Of a DNA stretch of 64,000 bases, positions 1 to 9,225 are shown piece by piece. Each line of letters begins with the position of its first letter. The stretch's first letter is position 1. Both the position numbers and the translations under genes were made by a program. Location: NCBI GenBank assembly GCA_963739395.1, contig CAVUAE010000001.1, forward strand, positions 372,001 through 436,000, given 5' to 3'. Source of the stretch: RBG-13-51-18 sp963739395 (GTDB taxonomy: Bacteria; Chloroflexota; Dehalococcoidia; Dehalococcoidales; RBG-16-60-22). The notes below the pieces were generated by a model. It saw only the letters and a program-made list of their open reading frames with translations, was not told where the DNA came from and ran no database searches.

Positions 1-2717
1 GGAATCTGTCTAATTATATCTGCTCCTAACTTAGGATGAGTTTTGATTATCTGCCATTCTTTTTCTGTTAATTCTCCAGATTTACTTAATAACTCACTAT
101 TAATGGCTATCTTGCCGATATCATGAAGCATGGCACATGTTTTGAGTTTTTTGGTTTCCTCTTCATTGAATCCTATAGCTTTCGCCAGGGCTAAAGCATA
201 TCCAGCAACTTTTTTGGAATGCTTTGCAGTATAGTAGCTCCTGGAATCGACCATATCAGACAAAACGTTAACCAGACCAGACAGCTTGGCGTCGAATACG
301 TCGGATTTCTCCATTGCCTCATCTAATGCTAACCCGGAGAGAGTTCCAGAAGCACATAGAGTTTGATTACGACCATTGCGTTTGGCACGATAAAGAGTTA
401 CATCCGCTGAGGCAATGATATCCGTATGGGATATACCATCATCTGGCCAGCATGCTAGACCAATACTGGCAGTAATATTTATTTTGCTGGAATCTATACC
501 CTCACCGATTTTCTCGCGTACCCTCTCTAATACTAAAAGAGCATCCTCCACGGATGTTTGCGGTAATAGTACAGCGAACTCATCGCCGCCATAACGGAAA
601 GCATAATCGGAGGTTCTGACGGAAGATTTAATGTTATGACCAACGATTCTCAGAAGTTCATCGCCAGCGAGATGACCATAGGTATCATTGTATTCTTTAA
701 ATGAGTCGAGGTCGAGAATAGCTAAGGAAAAGGCGCCGCCGTAGCGGGAATGTCGGCTGATTTCGCTATCAATCATTTCATCGAGAGAGCGGCGGTTATA
801 TAAGCCGGTAAGCTCATCGATACGCGCCTTCTTTTCCGCTTTAGCGTACATCTGGGAGTTTTCCAGAGGCATAGCTATTTGCGAAGCGAGCTGTTCCAAA
901 AGTCTAATATGTCGTTGCGTAAAAGCATAGGGCGTTTTACTGCCCAGAACAAAACTGCCAATAACCTTGCCCTTAGCAATCAAGGGCAGATAAGCTGTTG
1001 AACGTAGACTGTGTTTATAGAAGAAATCGCTGGTAGTAAAATACCGTTCTTGAGCAAGGTCAGGTTCAAGGAACGGTTTCTTTTGGGAGACAACCCAGGC
1101 CGTACCGGTTCTTTCCATAGGTATCCTATCGCCTATTTGGTATGCAGAAGTTTCCGGTGCGGATAGTGCTACACAGACAAACTCGTTTTCATGAATGAGA
1201 ACGATAGTTGCCCAAGTGACATCAACCACCTTTTTTAGCTCATCGATAAAGCTACCGAATATTTCTTGAATATCCAGACTCGATGCAAGAATCATACTGG
1301 AATTATTGATTACTGATAACTCTTGCTCGCGCTCTCTAAGCTGTTCACGGAGGAACTCTTTTTCCATGCTTACTGCTACGCGGCTGGTGGCGTTTTCGAT
1401 GACATGGATGTCCTCCAGCGAATAATGTCCGGATTGTTTTTTACCAAGCACTAGAACAGCAATAAGTCGTTCACGGCTTATCAGTGGTATAAACATCGAT
1501 ATATTATTTGATTCAATTTCTTCTCTTTCCTGCGGCCATAGATTTATAAACGAGGGAAGAACGGCTAGATTTTCTTTAGCGATGTATTTTTGTTCTTTTT
1601 CTAAATATCTGATGATAGGATTGTTCGGTCTAAGTCTAAAAGTGGCTAATCGATTATTTTCCTTAGGTTCATAGAAATGAGCCGTCAAATCTCCAGTATC
1701 AGCTTCGGGGAAGAGTAAACAGGCCTGTTTAGTGTTAAGCGCTTGTACCAGCAGGTTTAATAATTCACCGCCTTGCTCTTCAAGACTAAAAACATTATGT
1801 ATTTTATTGATGAATTCATTAAGCTTTAGTTGAGCGTTATAACTGGAACCCTGGAAAGCGCGACTCATCCAATCGAAAAGGCGGTCGCGTATAAAATAAA
1901 TAAAGAAAGCTAAACCAAGCGCTAATGCGGCTGCAACAACAGAACCTAAAACATCCAGTTTGAACCCAAAAAGTTCCTGTCCGATAACTAATAACTGCCA
2001 ATATATCGCAACACCAAAAACACAGGTGATTATCCACGCTGTGCTTTGCTTGATAACAATTTTTATATCAATTAACCGGCCTCGGATAACAGCAAAAGTT
2101 AAAATTAAGGCTACAATAAGATTGCCATAATGGGGTATTGGAAAAGACTCATCCATAGGTATGATAGCGCCGACGGTAAAGAGCGTTAATACACCAATTG
2201 ATACAAGCATTGTCACAGCCTGGTTATATACTTCAGGCTGGTTGGTATGTCTAAGCATGCGTAGAAAAACAAAAGAGCTCCTACATGCCATTACTATCAA
2301 CGGGATTGCTATAAATAAAATTCCTATGCCATAATTGATAACTATGGCTCCATTAGTTTCCCCTACACTTTGCGGTACTAAGCCAAGCGAAACTACCACA
2401 ATAACCAACGCCAGAGAGCCATACGCGAAGGGCAACCAACGTCCCTGGCCTTTAGGGTAAAAAGATGTCATGAATAAATGTAGCTGTACCACCATAAGGA
2501 AGTAAGCGATAACATCACACTGTAGGATTATATATTTACTTTCAGGGAAATAATCGCTACGCAGGAAAATATCAGCTGTACTCCAAATCATAGCTGCGAT
2601 GATAAAGAGATGAAACAGCATATGGCGTTTTTGCCATGGTTGGCTGATAGATAATATAACTAATAAAGGTATATAGGCAGCAAACGCCACTAAAGGTGCA
2701 ATAGTATATACATTCAT
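1..2717 (-). CDS. Membrane GAF-GAF-GGDEF-HD-GYP cyclic-di-GMP signalling protein (partial)
   Basis: An open frame runs from an ATG at 2717 through the left window edge (905 codons visible). The first ~285 residues are mostly hydrophobic helices resembling the multi-pass N-terminus of some sensor kinases. Two GAF-like segments follow (about 310-450 and 470-620). A GGDEF domain has an intact RYGGDEF motif (first G near residue 710), and an HD-GYP domain begins near residue 800 with LHDIGK (His865, Asp866). An intact GGDEF motif suggests diguanylate cyclase activity; HD-GYP domains usually hydrolyse c-di-GMP, but the GYP motif lies outside the window. It is probably a membrane sensor that both makes and breaks c-di-GMP. 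The C-terminus is not visible. Confidence 0.9.
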   Translation of the reverse strand, partial: MNVYTIAPLVAFAAYIPLLVILSISQPWQKRHMLFHLFIIAAMIWSTADIFLRSDYFPESKYIILQCDVIAYFLMVVQLHLFMTSFYPKGQGRWLPFAYGSLALVIVVVSLGLVPQSVGETNGAIVINYGIGILFIAIPLIVMACRSSFVFLRMLRHTNQPEVYNQAVTMLVSIGVLTLFTVGAIIPMDESFPIPHYGNLIVALILTFAVIRGRLIDIKIVIKQSTAWIITCVFGVAIYWQLLVIGQELFGFKLDVLGSVVAAALALGLAFFIYFIRDRLFDWMSRAFQGSSYNAQLKLNEFINKIHNVFSLEEQGGELLNLLVQALNTKQACLLFPEADTGDLTAHFYEPKENNRLATFRLRPNNPIIRYLEKEQKYIAKENLAVLPSFINLWPQEREEIESNNISMFIPLISRERLIAVLVLGKKQSGHYSLEDIHVIENATSRVAVSMEKEFLREQLREREQELSVINNSSMILASSLDIQEIFGSFIDELKKVVDVTWATIVLIHENEFVCVALSAPETSAYQIGDRIPMERTGTAWVVSQKKPFLEPDLAQERYFTTSDFFYKHSLRSTAYLPLIAKGKVIGSFVLGSKTPYAFTQRHIRLLEQLASQIAMPLENSQMYAKAEKKARIDELTGLYNRRSLDEMIDSEISRHSRYGGAFSLAILDLDSFKEYNDTYGHLAGDELLRIVGHNIKSSVRTSDYAFRYGGDEFAVLLPQTSVEDALLVLERVREKIGEGIDSSKINITASIGLACWPDDGISHTDIIASADVTLYRAKRNGRNQTLCASGTLSGLALDEAMEKSDVFDAKLSGLVNVLSDMVDSRSYYTAKHSKKVAGYALALAKAIGFNEEETKKLKTCAMLHDIGKIAINSELLSKSGELTEKEWQIIKTHPKLGADIIRQI

Positions 2718-2917
2718 ACTAAGCGAATTATATCTTATGTATAACAACTGTCAAGATACCACTAAAGTAAGCAAACCAATGTAAGGGAACTAAAGTACTA
2801 TTGATTTTAAACTATATCAACATAGGTTAATATATATCAAAAAATCTACATTTTTATCGTAAAAATGGTAATGCGTGAAGCTAAATCACGAAGAGAAGAT
2901 AAGCTAGTAAAGCTGAA

Positions 2918-3262
2918 TTAGGATTCTTCGAAGTCTTCGTCGAGGTTTAAGAACGATTCCAGTTGCTTATTAAGCGCCTGGATATCAAGGTTGTTAGGAT
3001 TTTTACCAACAGTTATGCCGTAGCTAACGAAGAACTGGAGAAAATTATGAAGGAGGTCCGTCATCTGGCGAGTATAAGACTGAAATTCTTCCCTGGAAAC
3101 ACCGTTTTTATGGTTTTGTCGCTCTTTTAGCTGGTACTGAATGAGGTAATTAACGAATTCCGACCGGTTCATTTCGCCGCGGTGCTCATCAATCTGTTTA
3201 ACGATATCTTCTTTGACGACCATGATTAAATCGTCTTTATTTAGTAGTAAAGTCCTTCTCAT
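2918..3262 (-). CDS. Small ribbon-helix-helix-like DNA-binding protein
   Basis: 114 aa. The N-terminus (about residues 12-45) has a short strand followed by two helices, IVKQIDEHRG and NRSEFVNYLIQYQL, the pattern of Arc/CopG/MetJ ribbon-helix-helix repressors. The remaining ~65 residues are helical and acidic at the end (DEDFEES) and could mediate oligomerisation. No toxin gene is adjacent. The upstream gene on the same strand is separated by a strong terminator, so this is probably transcribed alone. The assignment rests on pattern only; the regulated target is unknown. Confidence 0.6.
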   Translation of the reverse strand: MRRTLLLNKDDLIMVVKEDIVKQIDEHRGEMNRSEFVNYLIQYQLKERQNHKNGVSREEFQSYTRQMTDLLHNFLQFFVSYGITVGKNPNNLDIQALNKQLESFLNLDEDFEES

Positions 3263-3448
3263 GTTAGTAATGTGACCCCTATTTCGTTCCCGTTATATTA
3301 ACGAATACTATTTCTATACCTATTTTTAGTCTAACATCAACGTATAAATATCTTCATAAAGGGTATAAAAGTATCATAAATAATACCTTAAGGTTTCATT
3401 AACGGTTAACAATGATGCAAGTCAATACCAGCGAGGCAATTTTTACAT

Positions 3449-3482
3449 AAAAAACCCGAAGACAATCATCTTCGGGTTACAT
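3449..3482 (-). terminator. Rho-independent terminator after the winged-helix gene
   Basis: Arms AACCCGAAGA and TCTTCGGGTT form a 10-bp stem around CAATCA (written on the plus strand). Read on the minus strand, the stem is followed by TTTTTTATG. It lies about 30 nt after the stop of the 110-aa gene at 3510. Confidence 0.9.
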
Positions 3483-3509
3483 ACGGTATATTCGTAACTA
3501 ATGTTATGA

Positions 3510-3842
3510 TTAGTCCTCGTTATTAGCGGTTCTTAGCATACTCGTGAGAGCATCAATGGTTTTAAGGAGTTTTAATCCGCTCTCGGTTACTCGGTAAGCA
3601 ATAACCGTTTCATCCACATTGACTTGATCAATCAAACCTTGATTTATCAGATAATTAAGATTCTTTTTAATCTGTTTTTTATCGGTTTTGGTAAAACCTG
3701 ATACTTTCTTTTTATTTTTATCGTTCTTGCCAGGACGTAACATATCAGCGATTACCTCGATATATGATTGGCTTTTCTCATTAGTGATTTTGGGATTAGC
3801 GGTATTGCCGTTTAAAAGCTCTTTATTGAGCTCAATATTCAT
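3510..3842 (-). CDS. Winged-helix transcriptional regulator-like protein
   Basis: 110 aa. The central segment (residues ~50-100) reads as a winged helix: a basic recognition region (FTKTDKKQIKKNLNYLINQGLI), then a beta wing (DETVIAYRVTESGLKLLKTID), as in MarR/ArsR-like or archaeal Sso10a-like proteins. The basic KNDKNKKKVSGF segment may contact DNA. It is followed by a strong terminator and lies divergent from proB, so it could act on the shared upstream region, but nothing in the sequence proves this. Confidence 0.6.
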   Translation of the reverse strand: MNIELNKELLNGNTANPKITNEKSQSYIEVIADMLRPGKNDKNKKKVSGFTKTDKKQIKKNLNYLINQGLIDQVNVDETVIAYRVTESGLKLLKTIDALTSMLRTANNED

Positions 3843-3928
3843 GCCGTCACCATTCTACTCGTCTCACGAAAAATTTGTCAATTAAATAAATGTACAAAAC
3901 GTTGGTTTTAAAAAAATATTTTTTCTTA

Positions 3929-3937
3929 TGCTATAAT
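3929..3937 (+). promoter_or_regulatory. Extended -10 promoter element of proB
   Basis: TGC-TATAAT is a perfect -10 hexamer with the TGn extension, 25 nt before the proB ATG. No good -35 is visible, as is common for extended -10 promoters. AAGG at 3953-3956 is the likely ribosome site. Confidence 0.6.
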
Positions 3938-3962
3938 TTATAACGTATATTGAAGGTTTAGG

Positions 3963-5105
3963 ATGTATAAGAAGACAGAAAAATTATCGGCACTAGTATA
4001 CCGGCGCATCGTGGTCAAACTGGGTACCGGATTGTTGACTGGTGGGAGTAATCACCTGGACCAGAAAGTGATGGCTAATCTGGCATCGCAAATTGCCCAA
4101 TTACAAGAACAGGGCGCCGAGATAGTGATTGTTTCCTCTGGAGCTATTGCTGCCGGAAAACATAAGCTGGGTTTGACGGAGAAAATCAAGGGCATTCCCT
4201 ATAGGCAGGTGTTGGCATCGGTGGGGCAAAGTCGGTTAATGCATACCTATGAACAGTTATTCGAACGGCACAACATCACCGTAGCCCAGGCATTATTAAC
4301 CAAAGCCGATATTGCCGACCGCGCTGGCTACCTTAATGCCCGCAACACCCTGCTAGCACTAATGGAATTAAAAGTCGTTTGTATCGTTAATGAAAACGAT
4401 GTCGTCTCCACCGATGAAATTAAAGAAGCCAAATTTGGCGATAATGATAACCTTTCAGCGATGGTGGCTAACTTAGTAGACGCCGACATGTTGATATTGC
4501 TGACGGATATCGGTGGACTATTTACCGCCGACCCTCATACCAACCACAAGGCGAAGCTTATACCCGTTGTGAAGAAAATTGACGCCGATATAAAAAAATT
4601 AGGGGCGAATACGACCAGCTCTGTGGGAACGGGCGGTTCGATAACCAAGATAGAAGCCGCCAAACTGGCTACCGAGTCAGGAGTGCGCGTAGTTATCGCC
4701 GACGGCAGAGAACCTAATATAATCATCAGACTTGCTAGCGGGGACTCCGTCGGCACCCATTTCCTAAGCGCCGCCGACCATCTTGAGAGTCGGCAAAGAT
4801 GGTTTCTATCCGGACTTTCCACTAAAGGTAAACTGATTATCGATAGCGGCGCCGCTTTAGCGCTGAAGAAACAAAAGCGTAGTCTACTGGCGGCGGGGAT
4901 TAAGTCGGTGGAGGGCAAATTCGGGCGGGGCGATATTGTTGAGATTTACGATACTGCGGGGACGCAAATAGGCTGTGGCATCACTAACTATAACGCTGCA
5001 GACATCGTTATTATTAAAGGAGCACAATCCGACAAAATCAGCAGCCTTTTAAGTTTCGATTACGGACCGGAAATAATACACCGGAATAACTTAGCATTAC
5101 TGTAA
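3963..5105 (+). CDS. proB: Glutamate 5-kinase
   Basis: 380 aa. Phosphorylates L-glutamate to gamma-glutamyl phosphate, the first step of proline synthesis, in the cytoplasm. The amino-acid kinase fold spans roughly residues 12-265: VVKLGTGLLTGG near the N-terminus, VSSGAIAAGK, VNENDVVSTDE, FGDNDNLSAMVA and SVGTGGSITKIEAA. A PUA domain follows (about 285-370), as in full-length bacterial ProB, which is normally ~370 aa. It heads an operon with an 88-aa gene and proA. Confidence 0.97.
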   Translation: MYKKTEKLSALVYRRIVVKLGTGLLTGGSNHLDQKVMANLASQIAQLQEQGAEIVIVSSGAIAAGKHKLGLTEKIKGIPYRQVLASVGQSRLMHTYEQLFERHNITVAQALLTKADIADRAGYLNARNTLLALMELKVVCIVNENDVVSTDEIKEAKFGDNDNLSAMVANLVDADMLILLTDIGGLFTADPHTNHKAKLIPVVKKIDADIKKLGANTTSSVGTGGSITKIEAAKLATESGVRVVIADGREPNIIIRLASGDSVGTHFLSAADHLESRQRWFLSGLSTKGKLIIDSGAALALKKQKRSLLAAGIKSVEGKFGRGDIVEIYDTAGTQIGCGITNYNAADIVIIKGAQSDKISSLLSFDYGPEIIHRNNLALL

Positions 5106-5118
5106 AGGGAGGCACCAA

Positions 5119-5385
5119 TTGCTAAAGGGTAAACTCTACTACTCCACGAACGGACAATTTATCGCGAATGTCAACTACCAATTCCAACACCAGGAAGATA
5201 ATCATTGGTGGGGAGAGCTGACACTAACGGAATATAAAAAAGTTAATGACGGAGGAGGCTACACCATCCAGCTAGAGGATGGTAAGAAGAGCAGCTGCGT
5301 TTTGAAAAGGCGTATTAATCGGGCTGTATCAAGTCTGCCGCCGCGCTATGTATACTACTTTAACGGTGGCGGGGAGTTTAAGTAA
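5119..5385 (+). CDS. Small hypothetical protein between proB and proA
   Basis: 88 aa from a TTG start preceded by a good Shine-Dalgarno sequence (AAAGGGAGG at 5105-5113). It lies 13 nt after proB and ends 25 nt before proA, so it is almost certainly cotranslated with proline synthesis. It is rich in aromatic and beta-forming residues (YYSTNGQF, NVNYQFQHQ, HHWWGEL-like) and basic toward the end. No known family was recognised. It has no signal peptide or membrane segment. Confidence 0.65.
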   Translation: MLKGKLYYSTNGQFIANVNYQFQHQEDNHWWGELTLTEYKKVNDGGGYTIQLEDGKKSSCVLKRRINRAVSSLPPRYVYYFNGGGEFK

Positions 5386-5410
5386 CAAAAAGAGAGAAGT
5401 ATTATTAATA

Positions 5411-6685
5411 ATGAAAAACTCTATCGATGATTTGAAAGCCAAAGGCAGAGCCGCTAAGGTTGCTTCGCGTCATCTTGCTTATTTATCTACAGATATTAAG
5501 AATAAAGCGTTAAAATATATCGCCGAGGATATCTTGCTGCGGAAGGATGAAATACTTACCGCTAATGAGAAGGACTATAAGGCGGCTAAAGCTACCGGCA
5601 TAGGCGCTGCCCTGCTGGATAGACTCATGCTTAACGAGAGTCGTCTGGAAGGCATTGCGGCTGATACGCGAGCCGTCGCCGCTTTGCCCGACCCCGTCGG
5701 CGAGGTATATGAGATGCGCACGATGCCAAATGGACTGCAAATCGGCAAGAAACGAGTACCCATCGGCGTTATCGGGGCGATTTACGAGAGCCGACCTAAC
5801 GTAACTGTGGATATCACCTCACTCTGCCTAAAATCCGGTAACACTGTCATCCTGCGGGGTGGTAAGGAAACGATAAATTCCAACACCGCCATCGTTAAAG
5901 TAATTCAAAGTGCCTGCAAGCGAGCGGGCATACCAGCGGGGTGCGTGCAGTTTATAGATAATACCGACCGCACGCTAGTGGATGCCATGTTGAAGATGAA
6001 CGATGTCATTGACTTGATTATTCCGAGGGGCGGGGCGGGATTAATACGGTCGGTAGCGGAGAAAGCCACGATGGCCGTCGTCACCGGCGGCATCGGCGTA
6101 TGCCACACCTACGTTGATAAAAGCGCCGATATCGAGAAAGCCGTGAACATCGTCTATAACGCTAAAGTGCAACGTCCTACCGTCTGTAACGCTTTAGATA
6201 CGGTTATCGTCCATAAAGATATCGCGGCCAGTTACCTGCCAGAGATGGCGGCAGAACTGAATAAAGCTAAAGTGGAGCTGCATTGCGACACAAAAGCGAT
6301 GGCTATCCTCAAAGCAGAAAAGGGACTAAAACTGGTGCCCGCCGTTGCCGATGATTGGGGTAAAGAATTCCTGGCGCTGATAGCTGCCATAAAAGTAGTG
6401 GATTCGCTGAACGATGCTTTAGAGCATATCGAAAAATACGGCTCGGGACATTCCGAAGCTATCATCACCGAAGACTATGATAATGCGATACGCTTCCTTA
6501 ATGAGGTGGATGCCGCTTGCGTTTACGTCAACGCCAGCACAAGGTTCACCGACGGCGGACAGTTTGGGCTGGGGGCAGAGGTGGGGATAAGCACGCAAAA
6601 ACTTCACGCCCGTGGTCCGATGGGACTTAAAGAGTTAACTTCTTATAAATGGATTATCTTCGGGAACGGTCAGGTAAGACCATAA
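5411..6685 (+). CDS. proA: Gamma-glutamyl phosphate reductase
   Basis: 424 aa with the ATG at 5411; an upstream in-frame start overlapping the previous gene is less likely because homologues begin near here. It reduces gamma-glutamyl phosphate with NADPH to glutamate semialdehyde, following ProB. Aldehyde-dehydrogenase-fold signatures are present: GVIGAIYESRPNVTVD, LRGGKE, IIPRGGAGLI, and the catalytic cysteine in QRPTVCNALDT. The C-terminus has DAACVYVNASTRFTDGGQFGLGAEVGIST, the classic ProA signature. Confidence 0.97.
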   Translation: MKNSIDDLKAKGRAAKVASRHLAYLSTDIKNKALKYIAEDILLRKDEILTANEKDYKAAKATGIGAALLDRLMLNESRLEGIAADTRAVAALPDPVGEVYEMRTMPNGLQIGKKRVPIGVIGAIYESRPNVTVDITSLCLKSGNTVILRGGKETINSNTAIVKVIQSACKRAGIPAGCVQFIDNTDRTLVDAMLKMNDVIDLIIPRGGAGLIRSVAEKATMAVVTGGIGVCHTYVDKSADIEKAVNIVYNAKVQRPTVCNALDTVIVHKDIAASYLPEMAAELNKAKVELHCDTKAMAILKAEKGLKLVPAVADDWGKEFLALIAAIKVVDSLNDALEHIEKYGSGHSEAIITEDYDNAIRFLNEVDAACVYVNASTRFTDGGQFGLGAEVGISTQKLHARGPMGLKELTSYKWIIFGNGQVRP

Positions 6686-6693
6686 TCAGTGTA

Positions 6694-6728
6694 TCGTCAT
6701 TCCCGTGTACACGGGAATACAGAATGAC
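6694..6728. repeat. Palindromic intergenic repeat between proA and rph
   Basis: A perfect 20-nt palindrome (6699-6718, ATTCCCGTGT/ACACGGGAAT) is nested within GTCAT...ATGAC ends, between convergent genes. The ending CAGAATGAC recurs in other intergenic repeats here (58087, 55345, 44196 areas). It may act as a bidirectional terminator, but there is no clear U-tract. Confidence 0.6.
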
Positions 6729-6736
6729 AATTAGTA

Positions 6737-7462
6737 TTATTTCTGGGGTTTTAGAGCTTCCTGCTGGACTTTGAAAAGCTGCTGTATTCCCTTTTCCGCT
6801 AACGACACCAAATCGTCAATAGACTGTCGTGAAAATGGCTTACCTTCAGCTGTGCCCTGAACTTCTACAAAATCACCTTTGCTGGTCATCACGATATTAA
6901 AGTCAACCGCAGCCTGCGAGTCCTCATCGTAGCAAAGGTCAAGCATCATGTTACCACCAACGATACCAACACTGGTAGCCGCAACGGCGTTTTTAAGGGG
7001 TATCTTAGAGATAATGCCCATCTGCATTAACTTCTCCATCGCCTGATATAAAGCCACATAAGAGCCGGTAATAGCAGCGGTACGCGTACCGCCGTCAGCC
7101 TGGATAACGTCGCAATCAACGATTAAGGTTCTCTCGCCGAGAGCTGACATATCCGTCACCGCCCGTAGAGAACGTCCGATGAGACGCTGGATTTCCTGAT
7201 TACGTCCGCCTACCCTGCCGTTGGTGGAGTCGCGCTGTGAGCGGGTAACGGTGGCACGGGGGAGCATGGCATATTCAGCGGTTACCCAGCCGGTACCGCT
7301 GCCCTTGAGAAATGGCGGCACCCTATCGTCAATACTGACGGCGCAGAGAACATGGGTCTTGCCGAGCTTGATTAACGCCGAGCCTTCAGCAAAGCTCTGG
7401 TACCCTGGGATTATCTTAATGGGCCTTAGCTCGTCATAGTTACGCCCGTCAACTCTTTTCAC
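6737..7462 (-). CDS. rph: Ribonuclease PH
   Basis: 241 aa from a GTG at 7462 preceded by GGGAGA at the right distance. An upstream ATG would add 15 residues not seen in the family, which starts near RVDGR..DELRP. A phosphorolytic 3'-5' exonuclease that trims tRNA 3' ends. Family signatures are VDGRNYDELRPI, the GSALIKLGKTHVLC strand, RVPPFLKGSGTGWVTAEYAMLPRAT, GRNQEIQRLIGRSLRAV and DCDVIQADGGTRTAAITG. The length matches the usual ~240 aa. Confidence 0.96.
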   Translation of the reverse strand: MKRVDGRNYDELRPIKIIPGYQSFAEGSALIKLGKTHVLCAVSIDDRVPPFLKGSGTGWVTAEYAMLPRATVTRSQRDSTNGRVGGRNQEIQRLIGRSLRAVTDMSALGERTLIVDCDVIQADGGTRTAAITGSYVALYQAMEKLMQMGIISKIPLKNAVAATSVGIVGGNMMLDLCYDEDSQAAVDFNIVMTSKGDFVEVQGTAEGKPFSRQSIDDLVSLAEKGIQQLFKVQQEALKPQK

Positions 7463-7526
7463 GAAAAAATTCTCCCATCTAAAAAACGTTACGTCAGAGT
7501 ATAACATTGATTGAGAAGCTTGGCAA

Positions 7527-8015
7527 TCAATAGGAAACTAGATATTCTTTAAGCCATTTTAAAGCCGCTTCGGCCACGTCTTGCTTATTCTGAAGGCGGC
7601 TGCCGTTTAACTCAAGCTTGCGAGTGAATACGCCGTCCTTGTTCGCCATACCAAGGTAAAAAAGCCCCACCCTTTTACCCGGTGTAGCGCCAGTTGGTCC
7701 AGCGATACCGGTATCGGAAAGGCATATATCCACTCCCAGCACCTTTTTACCGCCTTGAGCCATCTCCTCGGCGACCTGCGGACTTACCGCGCCGTATTTC
7801 TTAAGCGTCGCTGCCTTAACGCCGATGATTTTCATCTTAGTCTCGTTGGAGTAGGAGACGACCGCACCTTTAAAATAATCGGAACTGCCGGCAACGTTGG
7901 TAATAAGGTTAGATATCAGCCCACCAGTGGCGGACTCCACAGTGCCCAGGGTAAGTCTTTTTTTCCTTAACAGGTCGCCGATTTCTTTTTCAATAGCTGC
8001 CATATGTTTTTCCAT
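7527..8015 (-). CDS. CinA C-terminal-type nicotinamide-nucleotide amidase (PncC)
   Basis: 162 aa. Stand-alone CinA C-terminal domain, which deamidates nicotinamide mononucleotide in pyridine-nucleotide recycling. Signatures: VESATGGLISN, KGAVVSYSNETK, GIAGPTGATPGKRVG. The N-terminal CinA domain is absent, as in PncC/YgaD forms. The start codon overlaps the stop of the upstream metallo-hydrolase by one base (TAATG), implying translational coupling. Two nearby ATGs (8015 and 8003) are possible starts. Confidence 0.92.
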   Translation of the reverse strand: MEKHMAAIEKEIGDLLRKKRLTLGTVESATGGLISNLITNVAGSSDYFKGAVVSYSNETKMKIIGVKAATLKKYGAVSPQVAEEMAQGGKKVLGVDICLSDTGIAGPTGATPGKRVGLFYLGMANKDGVFTRKLELNGSRLQNKQDVAEAALKWLKEYLVSY

Positions 8016-8677
8016 TATAACCAGGGGAAGATATTGAAACGGATATAACTGAAGTTTTCTTTTACTTGCTCCGCACCTTCGACAATGCCCATGTGCCCGG
8101 GCAGGAGATATTCTATATCAAGTTTGGCGAGTGATTCAATAGATTTTTTTAAGTCAGCGGCGTTCCCGCCAGGAAGGTCAACACGTCCAGTATTCATCTC
8201 GAAAAGAACGTCGCCGCAAATAAGGACTTTTTCTTTCTTGATATAATAACAAACACAGTCCGGCGAATGACCCGGCGATGGTATTAACTCTATCTCTAAA
8301 TCACCTACGGTTAAAACTTTTTCATCCAGTAGATAGTCCTCGGTAAACTCTACTGGCTCCACCCCTAAGAGTGTGTCAGCATCAATTACCACCAGTTGAT
8401 AATTTTTCTTCTGGACGGGGTGAAGGGCGATTTTCGCCCCCGATAACTTCTTGAAGGCTTCATTAGCGGCACGGTGGTCGATGTGGAGATGGGTGTTAAC
8501 GATTATGCCAATATCCGCGGGGTCGATGCCGTCCTGATGCATCGCGCCCACCTTTGCCGCCAGAAACTGCGTGTTGCCGGGGTCGATAATGATGCCTGGG
8601 TTACTTTTTATGATATAAGTATTGGCGTCCAACATCCCCTGCTCGGGATACAAGTATAGATTATTTACCAATTTCAT
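8015..8677 (-). CDS. Metallo-beta-lactamase-fold hydrolase (glyoxalase II-like)
   Basis: 220 aa. The metal site is visible as NTHLHIDHRA (HxHxDH), SPGHSPDCVCYY (third His), CGDVLF (Asp) and LLPGHMG (last His), the order expected of glyoxalase II or related thioester hydrolases. No signal peptide. The substrate cannot be told from sequence. It lies in a two-gene unit with the CinA-type amidase. Confidence 0.88.
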   Translation of the reverse strand: MKLVNNLYLYPEQGMLDANTYIIKSNPGIIIDPGNTQFLAAKVGAMHQDGIDPADIGIIVNTHLHIDHRAANEAFKKLSGAKIALHPVQKKNYQLVVIDADTLLGVEPVEFTEDYLLDEKVLTVGDLEIELIPSPGHSPDCVCYYIKKEKVLICGDVLFEMNTGRVDLPGGNAADLKKSIESLAKLDIEYLLPGHMGIVEGAEQVKENFSYIRFNIFPWL

Positions 8678-8755
8678 GTTATATTATCTCCAAATGGGTG
8701 CTATATAAAGGATTAACACCTATATTATATATTATTATGATAGGGAGGCTAAAAT

Positions 8756-8962
8756 ATGAAAATCGCAGGAGCCATTCTTGGAGCGCTTGGTGGGATATGC
8801 ACAATACTATATGTCGTTGAGGTTTTTAGGGCAGGTCAAGCACCCCTCTTTAGCGACAAATTAGGCGTATTTTTCTGGATATATCTTGGAATATTTTTAT
8901 TCCTGGGCGCTATCGTTTGTATAATGTTACGCAAGCGTAATACTGCTGATAAAGAGCTTTAA
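8756..8962 (+). CDS. Small two-TM membrane protein, copy 1
   Basis: 68 aa with a GGGAGG ribosome site just before the ATG. Two hydrophobic helices (about residues 4-24 and 38-57) and a charged tail (RKRNTADKEL). The second helix and tail (FW..L..FL.L..I.C...KRNT) align by eye with the next gene, so the two are probably paralogues. No recognised family. Confidence 0.7.
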   Translation: MKIAGAILGALGGICTILYVVEVFRAGQAPLFSDKLGVFFWIYLGIFLFLGAIVCIMLRKRNTADKEL

Positions 8963-9005
8963 TATTACAACGATGGCTTAATCATCAATACAAGGAGGCT
9001 GAAGT

Positions 9006-9206
9006 ATGGGAATTATTACATTGGTTCTTGCATTTCTATCTATCATCAGCGTCGCGTTGGGTGTAGTCGATATCTTACAATTAACAGCCGAACCCATTCT
9101 TAACGCGAAAATTACCTGGGAATTCTGGATGCTATTGGCGAGTTTCTTAATGCTATCTACTATCGCCTGTTTACTTGTAAGCAATAAACGGAACACTCTA
9201 GAATAG
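9006..9206 (+). CDS. Small two-TM membrane protein, copy 2
   Basis: 66 aa preceded by AAGGAGG. Two hydrophobic helices with a short polar loop (TAEPILNAKITWEF) and a basic end (SNKRNTLE). Both helices match the first copy in pattern and several identities. It is transcribed in tandem with copy 1, 43 nt apart. Function unknown; possibly a small membrane-complex subunit or stress peptide. Confidence 0.7.
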   Translation: MGIITLVLAFLSIISVALGVVDILQLTAEPILNAKITWEFWMLLASFLMLSTIACLLVSNKRNTLE

Positions 9207-9225
9207 CCTACGATAGGTAAAAACC

